A stretch of 64,000 nucleotides of DNA, taken from NCBI RefSeq assembly GCF_000617845.2, contig NZ_DF820425.1:6020741-6084740 (forward strand). The letters run 5' to 3'. The notes under the pieces are model-generated. The model worked only from the letters and a program-made list of their open reading frames with translations. It had not been told where the DNA came from and searched no databases. Positions within the stretch are counted from its first letter, which is position 1; every line of letters begins with the position of its first letter. The stretch is from Bradyrhizobium sp. DOA9. Its GTDB lineage: Bacteria > Pseudomonadota > Alphaproteobacteria > Rhizobiales > Xanthobacteraceae. This document shows positions 46,574-55,231 of the stretch, in pieces. Made by a program: the position numbers and the translations under genes.

Positions 46574-46990
46574 CGGCGCCGCCTCCCACGCTACGCAGTC
46601 GAAGGCGGCACTTCAGCATCCCCGCTGCGGCCTGACAAGCGCGGGAGGCGGGTCGTCCAAGTCCCGCTTCCCCGCTTTAAGGAAATATTGAGCTGGTCCA
46701 GGCTTTATGGGGATGCCCGTCTCGAGACGTCGCGGCAGGCCTGATTGCAGCGATGCTTGATGCAGCTGGATCAGCGTCTCAACATCCGAGTCGATCTTGT
46801 TGATGCGACTCGCAAAATCTCCCGCACCTGAAGTGAAGGCTGTTTCTCATCCGAACTCACGTGAGCTCGGAGCAATCCGGTCTAGCACGTTGATCACGAT
46901 TCACTTTTCGCGATCGCGCCGTCGCCATGGCGGGTGCGATCGCAAGCCACGGGCAATATGCCGGGCACGGCGCGAAACGGCGCCGTGCGT
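46574..46990. other. Gene-free stretch between the hydratase and dksA
   Basis: About 400 bp with no convincing reading frame, RNA gene or repeat family. A short hairpin (GGCACGGCGCGAAACGGCGC with CGTGC beyond it) lies near 46970-46990, directly next to the dksA terminator. Confidence 0.5.
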
Positions 46991-47022
46991 TCCAAAAACA
47001 AAGAGCCGCATCGCTGCGGCTC
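46991..47022 (-). terminator. Rho-independent terminator of dksA
   Basis: Reading on the minus strand: 8-bp stem GAGCCGCA / TGCGGCTC with a 4-nt loop (47003-47022), followed by TTTGTTTTTGG. It starts 5 bp after the dksA stop. Confidence 0.88.
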
Positions 47023-47027
47023 GGACC

Positions 47028-47438
47028 TTATTCGTCGCGATAAACCTTCTCGCGTTTCTCGTGGCGCTCCTGCGCTTCCACCGAGAGCGTCGCGATGGGC
47101 CGGGCCTCGAGCCGCTTCAACGAGATCGGCTCGCCAGTTTCCTCGCAATAGCCGTAGGTGTTGTCCTCGATACGCTGGAGCGCGGCGTCGATCTTGGCGA
47201 TCAATTTGCGCTGGCGGTCGCGGGCGCGGAGTTCGATGGCACGGTCGGTTTCGGACGAGGCCCGATCGGCGAGATCGGGGTGGTTCACGTTCTCCTCCTG
47301 CAGGGCTTGCAGGGTGAGCTTGGACTCTTTGAGGATCTCATCCTTCCAGGCGAGGAGCTTCAACCGGAAGTACTCCTTCTGCCGGTCGTTCATGAAAGGC
47401 TCTTTGTCGGTCGGTCGGTAGTTTTTCAACTTTTCCAA
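47028..47438 (-). CDS. dksA: RNA polymerase-binding transcription factor DksA (zinc site degenerate)
   Basis: A 136-residue coiled-coil factor that enters the RNA polymerase secondary channel and works with ppGpp. The coiled-coil tip region includes HPDLADRASSETDRAIELRA, with the acidic DxxDxA-like DLADRA. The C-terminal finger reads YGYCEETGEPISLKRLEARP, then IATLSVEAQERHEKR: only the first of the four zinc cysteines of E. coli DksA remains, the others being Thr, Ser and Ala. The start is a TTG at 47438 (PTDKEPF is conserved in relatives); an ATG at 47393 is the alternative. Confidence 0.92.
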   Translation of the reverse strand: MEKLKNYRPTDKEPFMNDRQKEYFRLKLLAWKDEILKESKLTLQALQEENVNHPDLADRASSETDRAIELRARDRQRKLIAKIDAALQRIEDNTYGYCEETGEPISLKRLEARPIATLSVEAQERHEKREKVYRDE

Positions 47439-47610
47439 GGGAGGCCTATCTTCTTAAGCAACGACTCGTGGACGGACCGAGGTCCGTTGAGCCGGGCCTT
47501 ATATAGTGGCCTCCCGTGACAGACAATATTTCCCTCACCGCCCCGCCCCCGCCCCCAAGCCCTTGCACAGGAAGGTTTATCCTTGAGGGCTTGGAGGCGG
47601 CTGGCCGCCC

Positions 47611-48222
47611 TTAATAGCCGACCGTGAAGCGCTGCTTCAGGTGGGCCGGCTTTTCGATCTCGTCGGCGAGCGCAATAGCGTAGTCGGCGAAGCTGATCCA
47701 GCTCTTGCCGTTCGCATCTGCGAGAAGCTGGTCGGTCCCGAGCCGGAACTTGGCCGTCCGCTCCCCCTCCTCGAACAGCGCCGAGGGCGAGATGAAGGTC
47801 CAGTTCAGGTCCTTTTCCTGCCGCAGCAGGTCCAGGAAGGCCGAACCTGCCTCCGCTTCAGCCTTGTATTGGGCTGGAAAATTGGGAGTCGTGACCAGCT
47901 TCACGCCCGGGGCAACCTCGAGGCTGCCGGCGCCGCCCACCACGAGGTAGCGACCGACCTTGGAGTCCTTCGCCGCACCGATCAGCTTGAGCGCATCGCT
48001 GGCCAGGAAGTGCACGGAACTCACGGCGACGTCGTGACCGGCCCACAGCTTGGCGAGGCCAGCCTGGTCGAGCACATCCCCCTTGGTTGGCGTGACGTTC
48101 GGCAGGGCCGCGATCTTCTCGGGGTTCCGGGCGATGGCCGTGACCGCGTGACCGCGGCGGGACAGTTCCTTGGTGATCTCCGAACCCGCTCGGCCCGAGG
48201 CGCCGGCGACTGCGATTTTCAT
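47611..48222 (-). CDS. NAD(P)-binding NmrA-like oxidoreductase
   Basis: A 203-residue short Rossmann-fold protein starting MKIAVAGASGRAGSEITKEL with the GxxGxxG nucleotide motif. It continues GDVLDQAGLAKLWAGHDVAV and YLVVGGAGSLEVAPGV. It belongs to the YwnB/NmrA-like group of putative reductases. It diverges from an HxlR regulator, a common pairing for redox or electrophile response. Confidence 0.85.
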   Translation of the reverse strand: MKIAVAGASGRAGSEITKELSRRGHAVTAIARNPEKIAALPNVTPTKGDVLDQAGLAKLWAGHDVAVSSVHFLASDALKLIGAAKDSKVGRYLVVGGAGSLEVAPGVKLVTTPNFPAQYKAEAEAGSAFLDLLRQEKDLNWTFISPSALFEEGERTAKFRLGTDQLLADANGKSWISFADYAIALADEIEKPAHLKQRFTVGY

Positions 48223-48302
48223 GGAAGGCTCCTTTGCTTCTTTGGTAACTAACGGAAACTAGATATCCTAAAGAATGCTGGTGTTAAGAGAGCACTTTGT
48301 GC

Positions 48303-48324
48303 TTACCTGATTACGCTGAGGTAA
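48303..48324. promoter_or_regulatory. Candidate HxlR operator
   Basis: Inverted repeat TTACCT-N10-AGGTAA in the 162-bp divergent region between the NmrA-like gene and the HxlR gene. Arms are only 6 bp, so it is a weak prediction. Confidence 0.4.
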
Positions 48325-48384
48325 CTGATCGCATACAACCGACGCGCGCACCTCAGGCAACGGCATGATTTCCAAGGACCGACG

Positions 48385-48756
48385 ATGAAACCCGACGTCT
48401 ACGCAGCGAACTGCCCCACCCGCCAAATCCTCGATCGCGTCGGCGACAAATGGGCGGTGCTGATCCTCTTGCTCCTGCGCGAGGAGCCGATGCGGTTCAA
48501 TCAGTTGCGCCGCACGATCGAAGGCATCTCGCAGAAAATGCTGAGCCAGGTTCTCAAGTCGCTCGAACGCGACGGTCTGATCAGGCGACGCGCCATCGCG
48601 ACCGTGCCGGTGACGGTTGAATATTCGATCACCCAGCTCGGCCTGACGCTGGCGGCGGCGGTGGATCCTTTACGCGATTGGGCCGAGCAGAATCTGAAAG
48701 ACGTGCTTGCCGCCCAGCGCCGCTATGATGCGCAGTTGAAGGAGGAGGCGGCGTAA
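48385..48756 (+). CDS. HxlR-family transcriptional regulator
   Basis: A 123-residue winged-helix regulator. The opening NCPTRQILDRVGDKWAVLIL has the near-invariant cysteine and DKW motif of HxlR/YodB/HypR proteins, where the cysteine senses disulfide or quinone stress. RFNQLRRTIEGISQKMLSQV is the HTH. It probably controls the divergent NmrA-like gene. Confidence 0.92.
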   Translation: MKPDVYAANCPTRQILDRVGDKWAVLILLLLREEPMRFNQLRRTIEGISQKMLSQVLKSLERDGLIRRRAIATVPVTVEYSITQLGLTLAAAVDPLRDWAEQNLKDVLAAQRRYDAQLKEEAA

Positions 48757-48770
48757 GACAGCCTGCCTGA

Positions 48771-49184
48771 CTACCCCTGCCCGGCCTTCGCCAGCTCGAC
48801 CTCGACGCGCAGTTCGATCTCCGAGAGCACCGCATCGAGACCGGCATCGCCGGAGGACGATTTCAGGTTCGCCGCGGCGTCGCGCAGCCGCATCACGGTC
48901 GAGGCGTCGAGATTGCCCGACAGCAGCCCCATCTTGAGATCGTCGAGCACGTCGAGCGCAGTCCTGCCGCGGGCGACCGAGCGCTTGCGGCGCTCGACCG
49001 GATCCTCCTCGACGCCCTGCAACGCCAGCAGCGCATCGATGTTGGCGGCGGCCTTCGGTGCGGCAGCGCTCCGCGTCTCCTGCGCCGATGAGGTGTCGGG
49101 CAGCGCGAAGGTGCCGGAGCCCGTCCGCTTGGCCTGGCTGGCCGGCGCTCCAAGCGTGGTGCCGTTCGGTCCGTAGATGCGCAT
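48771..49184 (-). CDS. fliX: Flagellar assembly regulator FliX
   Basis: A 137-residue protein beginning MRIYGPNGTTLGAPA, the typical FliX start, and ending with a helical region (LDDLKMGLLSGNLDASTVMR). In Caulobacter FliX links early basal-body assembly to the activator FlbD and sigma-54-dependent late genes. The ATG at 49184 is chosen for that conserved start. It is divergent from flgI, as in Caulobacter. A near-consensus CtrA box lies 47-61 bp upstream. Confidence 0.9.
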   Translation of the reverse strand: MRIYGPNGTTLGAPASQAKRTGSGTFALPDTSSAQETRSAAAPKAAANIDALLALQGVEEDPVERRKRSVARGRTALDVLDDLKMGLLSGNLDASTVMRLRDAAANLKSSSGDAGLDAVLSEIELRVEVELAKAGQG

Positions 49185-49230
49185 CGGAAAGAATCCGGGT
49201 GATCGATGCCTCACCTTCGCTGTCTTATGG

Positions 49231-49245
49231 TTAACGGTGCGTAAA
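49231..49245 (-). promoter_or_regulatory. Near-consensus CtrA-type box upstream of fliX
   Basis: ATGGTTAA (49227-49234) then 7 bp then TAAA, one mismatch from TTAA-N7-TTAA. It lies in the 285-bp fliX/flgI divergent gap, which holds no gene. Confidence 0.6.
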
Positions 49246-49469
49246 CGGCCCGGCAAAATCTGCCGACAGGCGGCAGTTTCGCTCCCCAGGGCGAACGAGT
49301 GCTGACACCGGCCGAAACAGATTTATTCAACCTATTCAGCCACCTACCGTCGCCATCAGGCGTTGGCACAGCGCTCGCAAGGAAAGCGCCGGACCAGCTC
49401 GTCATGGGAGTGTCGTGCAAGTCCTGTCCGATTTGAGGAGCCTTTTTCTAGGGGCCTTGGGGAGCAGAG

Positions 49470-50594
49470 ATGCCAGGCGTTCGTTGGGTGAGGATTGTTG
49501 GGTTGGCCTGCGCCGCGCTGTCGGCGCTGGCGCTGTCGGTCACCTCGGCGGCAGCGACCTCGCGCATCAAGGACCTCGCCAACATCGAGGGCGTGCGGCA
49601 GAACCAGCTCATCGGCTACGGCCTCGTCGTCGGCCTCAATGGCACCGGCGACACGCTCAACAACATCCCCTTCACCAAGCAGTCGCTGCAGGCGATGCTC
49701 GAGCGCATGGGCGTCAACATCCGCGGCGCCACCATCCGCACCGGCAACGTCGCCGCCGTCATGGTCACGGGCAACCTGCCGGCCTTCGCCACCCAGGGCA
49801 CGCGCATGGACGTCACGGTGTCCGCGCTCGGCGACGCCAAGAATCTCCAGGGCGGCACCCTGCTGGTCACTCCCCTGCTCGGCGCCGACGGCAACGTCTA
49901 TGCGGTGGCGCAGGGCTCGCTCGCGATCTCCGGCTTCCAGGCCGAAGGCGAGGCGGCCAAGATCGTGCGCGGCGTCCCGACCGTAGGGCGCATCGCCAAC
50001 GGCGCCATCATCGAGCGCGAGATCGAGTTCGCGCTCAACCGGCTTCCGAACGTCCGCCTGGCGCTGCGCAACCCCGACTTCACCACCGCCAAGCGCATCG
50101 CGGCCGCGGTCAACGACTATCTCGGCGTCAAGACCGCCGAGCCGATCGATCCTTCGACGGTACAGCTGTCGATCCCGCCCGAGTTCAAGGGCAACGTCGT
50201 CGCTTTCCTCACCGAGATCGAGCAGCTCCAGGTCGACCCTGATCTCGCCGCCAAGATCATCATCGACGAACGCAGCGGCATCATCGTCATGGGCCGCGAC
50301 GTCCGCGTCGCCACCGTTGCGGTGGCGCAGGGCAACCTCACCGTCACGATCTCCGAGAGCCCGCAGGTGAGCCAGCCCAATCCGCTGTCGCGCGGCCGCA
50401 CCGTGGTCGCGCCGCGCAGCAGTGTCACCGTCACCGAGGACGGCAAGAAACTGGCGCTCGTCAAGGACGGCGTCTCGCTCCAGCAGCTCGTCGACGGCCT
50501 CAACGGCCTCGGCATCGGCCCCCGCGACATGATCAGCATCCTCCAGGCGATCAAGGCCGCCGGCGCCATCGAAGCCGATATCGAGGTGATGTGA
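49470..50594 (+). CDS. flgI: Flagellar P-ring protein FlgI
   Basis: A 374-residue periplasmic ring protein with a signal peptide (VGLACAALSALALSVTSAAA). Conserved FlgI blocks include RIKDLANIEGVRQNQLIGYG, LVVGLNGTGD and IIDERSGIIVMGRDVRVATV. It heads flgI-flgJ-flgN-like. Its stop overlaps the flgJ start by one base (TGATG). Confidence 0.96.
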   Translation: MPGVRWVRIVGLACAALSALALSVTSAAATSRIKDLANIEGVRQNQLIGYGLVVGLNGTGDTLNNIPFTKQSLQAMLERMGVNIRGATIRTGNVAAVMVTGNLPAFATQGTRMDVTVSALGDAKNLQGGTLLVTPLLGADGNVYAVAQGSLAISGFQAEGEAAKIVRGVPTVGRIANGAIIEREIEFALNRLPNVRLALRNPDFTTAKRIAAAVNDYLGVKTAEPIDPSTVQLSIPPEFKGNVVAFLTEIEQLQVDPDLAAKIIIDERSGIIVMGRDVRVATVAVAQGNLTVTISESPQVSQPNPLSRGRTVVAPRSSVTVTEDGKKLALVKDGVSLQQLVDGLNGLGIGPRDMISILQAIKAAGAIEADIEVM

Positions 50595-50962
50595 TGCAGA
50601 CCAGCGCGGTCAACACCCCTCGCCCGGCCACCAATTCGGCCTTCTCGGTCGAGAGCCGCAACGGCCGGCCGGACTTCGAGCTCGCCGCCGCACTGCAAAA
50701 GGTCTCGCCGCAGCAACAGGCCAAGGCGCAGAAGACCGCCACCGACTTCGAGGCGATGTTCCTCAACAGCATGTTCGCGCAGATGACCTCGGGCCTGAAG
50801 GGCGAGGGCCCGTTCGGCGATACGCCCGGCACCGGCGTGTGGCGCTCGATGCTGACCGAGCAATATTCCAAGAACTTCGCCAATGCCGGCGGCGTCGGCA
50901 TTGCCCGCGACGTCTATCGCACCCTCATCACGCAGCAGGCGAAAACGATCCGCTCGGCATAA
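50594..50962 (+). CDS. flgJ: Rod-binding protein FlgJ, short form without muramidase domain
   Basis: A 122-residue protein equal to the N-terminal rod-binding half of enteric FlgJ (TATDFEAMFLNSMFAQMTSG; LTEQYSKNFANAGGVGIARD). The peptidoglycan hydrolase domain is absent, as is usual in alphaproteobacteria, which use a separate enzyme. Start codon overlaps the flgI stop. Confidence 0.92.
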   Translation: MQTSAVNTPRPATNSAFSVESRNGRPDFELAAALQKVSPQQQAKAQKTATDFEAMFLNSMFAQMTSGLKGEGPFGDTPGTGVWRSMLTEQYSKNFANAGGVGIARDVYRTLITQQAKTIRSA

Positions 50963-50973
50963 GGTCAAACGAG

Positions 50974-51471
50974 ATGAACCATTTCAACGCCTCACGTCGG
51001 CCGATGCAGACCCAGCGTTCGAACACCGCGCCCGTCAGCGGCGAGGCGCGCAAGCTCGCCGAGGAGCTGATGGATGCGATGAACGCCCTGCTCGGGCTGA
51101 TCGAGCGCGAGACCGAGCTCGTCCGCGCCGGCAAGGTCCGGGAAGCGATGATGCTCGAAGGCAAGAAGCAGGAATTGTCGCGCAGCTACATCAGCGCCGT
51201 CAGCCAGTTGAAGGCCAACCAGCCGCAACTCGCGAAGTCCGCGCCCGAGCTGCTCTCGACGCTGCATCGCCACCACGATGCGTTCCGCGCGATGCTCCAG
51301 GTCAATCTCACCGTGCTCGCGACCGCGCACGCGGTGTCCGAGAGCGTCGTGCGCGGCGTCAACGCCGAGATACAGAAGCGCAACGTGCCGAACACCTACA
51401 CGGCCGCGGGCCGTCAAGCAGCGCCCGGCCCGCGCCACATCACGCCGCTCGCCGTCAGCCGCTCGCTCTGA
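50974..51471 (+). CDS. FlgN-like flagellar chaperone
   Basis: A 165-residue, mostly helical protein. The central part, AEELMDAMNALLGLIERETE followed by LVRAGKVREAMMLEGKKQEL, is the FlgN-type pattern for chaperones of hook-filament junction proteins. It lies 11 bp after flgJ, in the usual place. Sequence similarity to FlgN is weak but position supports it. Confidence 0.8.
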   Translation: MNHFNASRRPMQTQRSNTAPVSGEARKLAEELMDAMNALLGLIERETELVRAGKVREAMMLEGKKQELSRSYISAVSQLKANQPQLAKSAPELLSTLHRHHDAFRAMLQVNLTVLATAHAVSESVVRGVNAEIQKRNVPNTYTAAGRQAAPGPRHITPLAVSRSL

Positions 51472-51630
51472 GCGCACACGACAACACGAGACAATTTTAC
51501 GAAAAACCGCGCGGCGAAATCGTCGCGCGGTTAGGTACGTTTCGTTACCGGGTCTTCAGTCCTGGTGTTCCATGCTTGCGCGATTAGAGGGGTTGGGATT
51601 TGACTCGATTGAGGCAACCAGGAGGCTGCC

Positions 51631-51990
51631 ATGAGTACAGATTTCAGCATCAGGCCGGTGGGGATCCCGGCCCCCGTGCAGATCGTACCGACGTCGAACT
51701 CGGCGGCGAACGAGGCTGTGCAAACTGATCTTCCGGTGAGGCAAACGGTCGCCGCAAGCGACACGAGCGCGCCGGTGCGCAATGATTTGCCGAACAACGA
51801 GAACATCTCGCGCCAGGTCGTATTCGACCAGGCGGCCGCGTCCTTCGTTTTCCAGGTCGTCAACGAGAGGACCGAGGCGGTGGTCAATCAGTTCCCCGAC
51901 GAAGCCATGCTGCGCCGGCGGGCCTATTTCCATGCCCTGGATAGGCAATCCGAACCCTCGCGTCCGCTCAGCACCGACCGCAGCGCCTGA
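51631..51990 (+). CDS. FlaG-like flagellar-cluster protein
   Basis: A 119-residue protein. After a Pro/Ser/Val-rich N-terminal half comes AAASFVFQVVNERTEAVVNQ followed by FPDEAMLRRRAYF, resembling the conserved core of FlaG proteins (FxV hydrophobic strand, then QIP-like turn). FlaG influences filament length in other bacteria. It lies between flgN-like and flaF. Confidence 0.65.
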   Translation: MSTDFSIRPVGIPAPVQIVPTSNSAANEAVQTDLPVRQTVAASDTSAPVRNDLPNNENISRQVVFDQAAASFVFQVVNERTEAVVNQFPDEAMLRRRAYFHALDRQSEPSRPLSTDRSA

Positions 51991-52178
51991 TCATCAGGCG
52001 TCGAACGTCGCAACGGCAGTATCGAGACAGGCCGAGCCGGTCGCACTATCGGCAACGAGCTGTCGATCTGCGCCTTGCCGACATCATCATCGCGTCTCTG
52101 GTGTCTCCAAGGCGGAGCCAGCCATCCTCGATCAGAACCCGTCGATATTGCGAGGCATCTCCGCGCCGCGAGCTTCAG

Positions 52179-52547
52179 TCACGGCCGCCCGGACAGGCCT
52201 GCCGCGATGTTGCGGTTGATCTCGATCAGCGGACGGAAGTGGTCGAACTGCGGGCTCATCTGCAGCGCGGCGGTCTGGCTCAGCACGAACACGCTGATGT
52301 TGGCGATCTTCTGCCGGACGTCGATCGGCTGCGGATTGCTGTCGCGCATCGCCTCGCTCAGGAAGATGGTCCAGAGCTTGCGGTTGAACATCAGGGCCTG
52401 CATGGTCTGCTCGCTGAGCGGATCGGCGTTGTTCACCGCGTCCTGGAGCTTGTTGGCGGCCTTGAGCAGAGTCTGCGCCTCGATGTCGCGAGGAGATGCG
52501 GTGGTGGTTGCAACACGCGCATAAGCCGAGGCAGCGGAATTCGACAT
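52179..52547 (-). CDS. flaF: Flagellin synthesis regulator FlaF
   Basis: A 122-residue helical protein starting MSNSAASAYARVATTTASPR and containing MFNRKLWTIFLSEAMRDS, both typical of FlaF. In Caulobacter and rhizobia FlaF promotes flagellin translation or secretion and works against FlbT. It sits next to the flagellin genes, with flbT on their other side. The start is ATG 52547. Confidence 0.92.
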   Translation of the reverse strand: MSNSAASAYARVATTTASPRDIEAQTLLKAANKLQDAVNNADPLSEQTMQALMFNRKLWTIFLSEAMRDSNPQPIDVRQKIANISVFVLSQTAALQMSPQFDHFRPLIEINRNIAAGLSGRP

Positions 52548-52621
52548 CAATCACACCCTGGAGGTTACCTAGCGCGTTGTACGCGCTTAAGGATTTCTTT
52601 CCCAACCCTAGGCAGCACCGC

Positions 52622-52636
52622 TTAAGATTTGCTTAC
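52622..52636 (-). promoter_or_regulatory. Near-consensus CtrA-type box upstream of flaF
   Basis: TTAA-N7-TTAC, one mismatch from the full box, 75-89 bp upstream of the flaF start. A second looser copy (TTAA then TTTC) lies at about 52587. Tentative. Confidence 0.45.
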
Positions 52637-52775
52637 GTACCGCGCTTGGAAGCACTCCGCAGAATTACGGGGCGTGGAGTCCTTCATCAGCGCAACGCTA
52701 GATGCACGCATGCACGATGTAAACTCGCTCGTCGTGATGCGCGTCGATCTCAGCTAATCTTGTCTTAGCGATCTC

Positions 52776-52808
52776 CCTCAAAAGAACGGCGGAGCGCTAG
52801 CTCCGCCG
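52776..52808 (-). terminator. Terminator of flagellin gene 1
   Basis: Minus-strand hairpin with 9-bp arms CGGCGGAGC (52787-52795) and GCTCCGCCG (52800-52808), loop GCTA, followed by TTCTTTTGAGGG. It begins about 34 bp after the flagellin stop. Confidence 0.88.
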
Positions 52809-52841
52809 CGAAATCCCGAACAACGAAGTTGCGCTGCGGAA

Positions 52842-55136
52842 CTAACGGAGCAGCTGCAGCACGCTCTGTTGCGACTGGTTGGCCAGCGACAGCGCGGAGA
52901 CCGCGATCGACTGGCGCGTCGACAGCGCCTGGCTGTTGGCCGCTTCCTCGTTGGTGTCGGCGAGCGTCAGGTTGGACGAGCCGGTCTGCAGCACGTTGAT
53001 CAGGTTCTTGGAGAAGTCCTGACGCACCTGCACGATCGACAGATTCGAACCGAGCGTGGAGCCTTGCGAACGCAACGTGCTCGAGGCCGCGTTCAGGCTG
53101 GCCAGCACCCTGTTGGTTGCACCGTTGTCGATGAAATCGACGCCGTTGACGAGATTGCTGAGACCGAGGCCCGCCGCATTGAACACCACGCCGTTGATGC
53201 TGAGCGTGGAGCTGCCGGTCTCGTTGAAGACCAGCTTCAGCGTGTCGCCGTTGAGCAGGTTGACGCCGTTGAAGGAGGAGTCCTGCGAGGTCGTGTCGAT
53301 CTGGGCCAGAATGTTGTTGAACTGGTTGACCAGGTTGGAACGCGCGGTCTGCGCCACGGGATCCTGGACGGGCGGCTGCGCGGTGGTGAAGGCGAGAACG
53401 CCGGTGATCGTGCCGCCGACCGCGCCGCCGGCGGTGGTCGAACCGAGAGTCGAGGAGGCGTATTCGTTGACGGTGGTCACCGTGAGCACGCCGTTGGCGT
53501 CGATCGTCGCTGTCAGGTGGTTGGCCTGCAGCTGCGCGTTGAGCTGGTCCAGCGTCTTCACGGTGCCGTTGGTGCCGTCGCCGAAGGTGACGTTGACGGG
53601 CGTGCCGCCGTTGAAGGAGGTGAAGGTCAGGGTCTTGCCGCTGATGCCGCCGACGCCGGCGGTGCGCGCCGCGGTGAAGGCCGTCGCCGTTCCGGTGTTG
53701 CCGCTGAGGCCGAAGGCGCTGAGCGCATTGCCGGTGCCGGTGATCGACAGGTCGGCATTGATGCCGGTCGAGAGCGCAAGCTGACCGCTGCTGTTGACCG
53801 AGGATGGAATCTGGCCCGCGGTGGTCGACAGCGTCGCCGCGCCGTTGAAGATGCTGGCGGTCTTGACGCCGGTGGCGAGGTCGACCGCGTTGAGCAGGTC
53901 GGTCAGCGTCGCGCTCTGAATGTAGACCGTCGAGTTGCCGTTGCCGTCGGTGACGACGTTGCCGCTGACGCCATAGCCGGTGGCCACGCTCGCCGTCGAT
54001 TGCGGCGTCTGCGCGTTCTTGAAGGTGATGGTCTTGCCGCCGATGTTCAGCGTCGAGCCGTCCTGGACCAGGGTGCCGAGCGAACCCGCGGTGGTCGACC
54101 GGTTCGCGGTCACGGCCGCATTGCCCGCGCCGGTTGCCGCAGTCAGACCGAGCTTGTTGAGGAAGTCGGCCTTGCCCGTCAGGCTCAGATCGGCGCCAGT
54201 CGAGCTCTTCAGCGTGATCTGGCCGCCGCCCGAGATCGAGGATGCCACCTGGAGTGTGCCGACAGGACCGGCCGCGCCGCTGACGGCGATGGTCGCCGCA
54301 CTCGCGCTAATGGTTGCAGTCTTGACGCCGCTGGCGAGGTCGATCGCGGTGAGGACGTCGTTGACGGTCGCTAAGGGCGCGGCCGCCGTTCCCTGATAAA
54401 TAATCGAATTGCCATTGCCATCGGTGGCGATGTGGCCGCTGGCGTCGAGACCCCAGCCGGTCGGCTGGGTGCTCGGCGCGACGCCGGTGCGGAAGGTGAT
54501 GGTCTTGCCGTTCACCGTGATGGTGTCACCGTCGGCGGGCGGAGCGCCGAAGGTGGTCGACGCGGTGGTGCCGACCAGCGTGGCGGTGCCGCTGAGCACG
54601 GTGGTGCCGTCGGCCGCGGTCGCGGCAAATCCGACCAATGTGCCGGCGCTCGAGCCCAGCGAGGCGCCAAGCGCGGCGGTTCCCGTGACCGGGGTCACGC
54701 CGCCGGGCGCACCGGTATAGAGCACGTTGCTCTTGGCGGTCGCGCTCGCATAGGAGGTCGTGCCGCGCAGGTCGGCGGGCGTCGCGCCGGGAATCGTGGT
54801 GGAGACGTTCGACTTGGTGGAATAGCCGACCGTAGTCTGGAGCGCCTGGTTGGCGATCGACTTGGCGCTGTCGATCAGCTTCTGCAGCGAGGTGATGCCG
54901 GTGTTGGCGGCCTGCAGCACCTGGACACCGTTGTTGATGCCGTCGAGCAGGTTGCTGATGTCGCTCGCCCGGTTGTCCAGCCCCTGCGCCGTGAAGAAGT
55001 TGGTGGGATTGTCGAGCGCCGTGTTGACCTTCTTGCCGGTCGACAGCCGCTCCTGCGTCGTGGCCAGCAAGTCGGCCGTCGACTGCAGCGACAACAGGTT
55101 CTGGCGAACGGACGCCGAGAGAACGATGTTGGACAT
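52842..55136 (-). CDS. fliC: Giant flagellin 1
   Basis: A 764-residue filament subunit, much longer than the usual 270-500. The D0/D1 ends are conserved: N-terminus SVRQNLLSLQSTADLLATTQ and C-terminus ALSTRQSIAVSALSLANQSQ ending QSVLQLLR. Residues of about 200-480 form a surface domain containing two diverged copies of one module (NGKTITFRTG...VTDGNGN-type...AIDLASGVKT). It has no cysteine. It is the most diverged of three tandem paralogues and carries a perfect CtrA-type box 96 bp upstream. Confidence 0.95.
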   Translation of the reverse strand: MSNIVLSASVRQNLLSLQSTADLLATTQERLSTGKKVNTALDNPTNFFTAQGLDNRASDISNLLDGINNGVQVLQAANTGITSLQKLIDSAKSIANQALQTTVGYSTKSNVSTTIPGATPADLRGTTSYASATAKSNVLYTGAPGGVTPVTGTAALGASLGSSAGTLVGFAATAADGTTVLSGTATLVGTTASTTFGAPPADGDTITVNGKTITFRTGVAPSTQPTGWGLDASGHIATDGNGNSIIYQGTAAAPLATVNDVLTAIDLASGVKTATISASAATIAVSGAAGPVGTLQVASSISGGGQITLKSSTGADLSLTGKADFLNKLGLTAATGAGNAAVTANRSTTAGSLGTLVQDGSTLNIGGKTITFKNAQTPQSTASVATGYGVSGNVVTDGNGNSTVYIQSATLTDLLNAVDLATGVKTASIFNGAATLSTTAGQIPSSVNSSGQLALSTGINADLSITGTGNALSAFGLSGNTGTATAFTAARTAGVGGISGKTLTFTSFNGGTPVNVTFGDGTNGTVKTLDQLNAQLQANHLTATIDANGVLTVTTVNEYASSTLGSTTAGGAVGGTITGVLAFTTAQPPVQDPVAQTARSNLVNQFNNILAQIDTTSQDSSFNGVNLLNGDTLKLVFNETGSSTLSINGVVFNAAGLGLSNLVNGVDFIDNGATNRVLASLNAASSTLRSQGSTLGSNLSIVQVRQDFSKNLINVLQTGSSNLTLADTNEEAANSQALSTRQSIAVSALSLANQSQQSVLQLLR

Positions 55137-55231
55137 TGGCGAGACTTCCTCTTGAACCGGATACGAATCGGCCGCGCGGACTGGAAAGCGGGCCTTTTGT
55201 CCAGTTTTAGGAGGTGTCCTTTAAAGTATGG

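Noticed and set aside
46574..46990. Possible RNA gene between the hydratase gene and dksA
   Set aside because: No tRNA cloverleaf or known small-RNA pattern could be drawn; only terminator-like hairpins at its right end.
52869..54374. 501-residue plus-strand open frame
   Set aside because: Antisense shadow of flagellin 1 with no start signal or domain.
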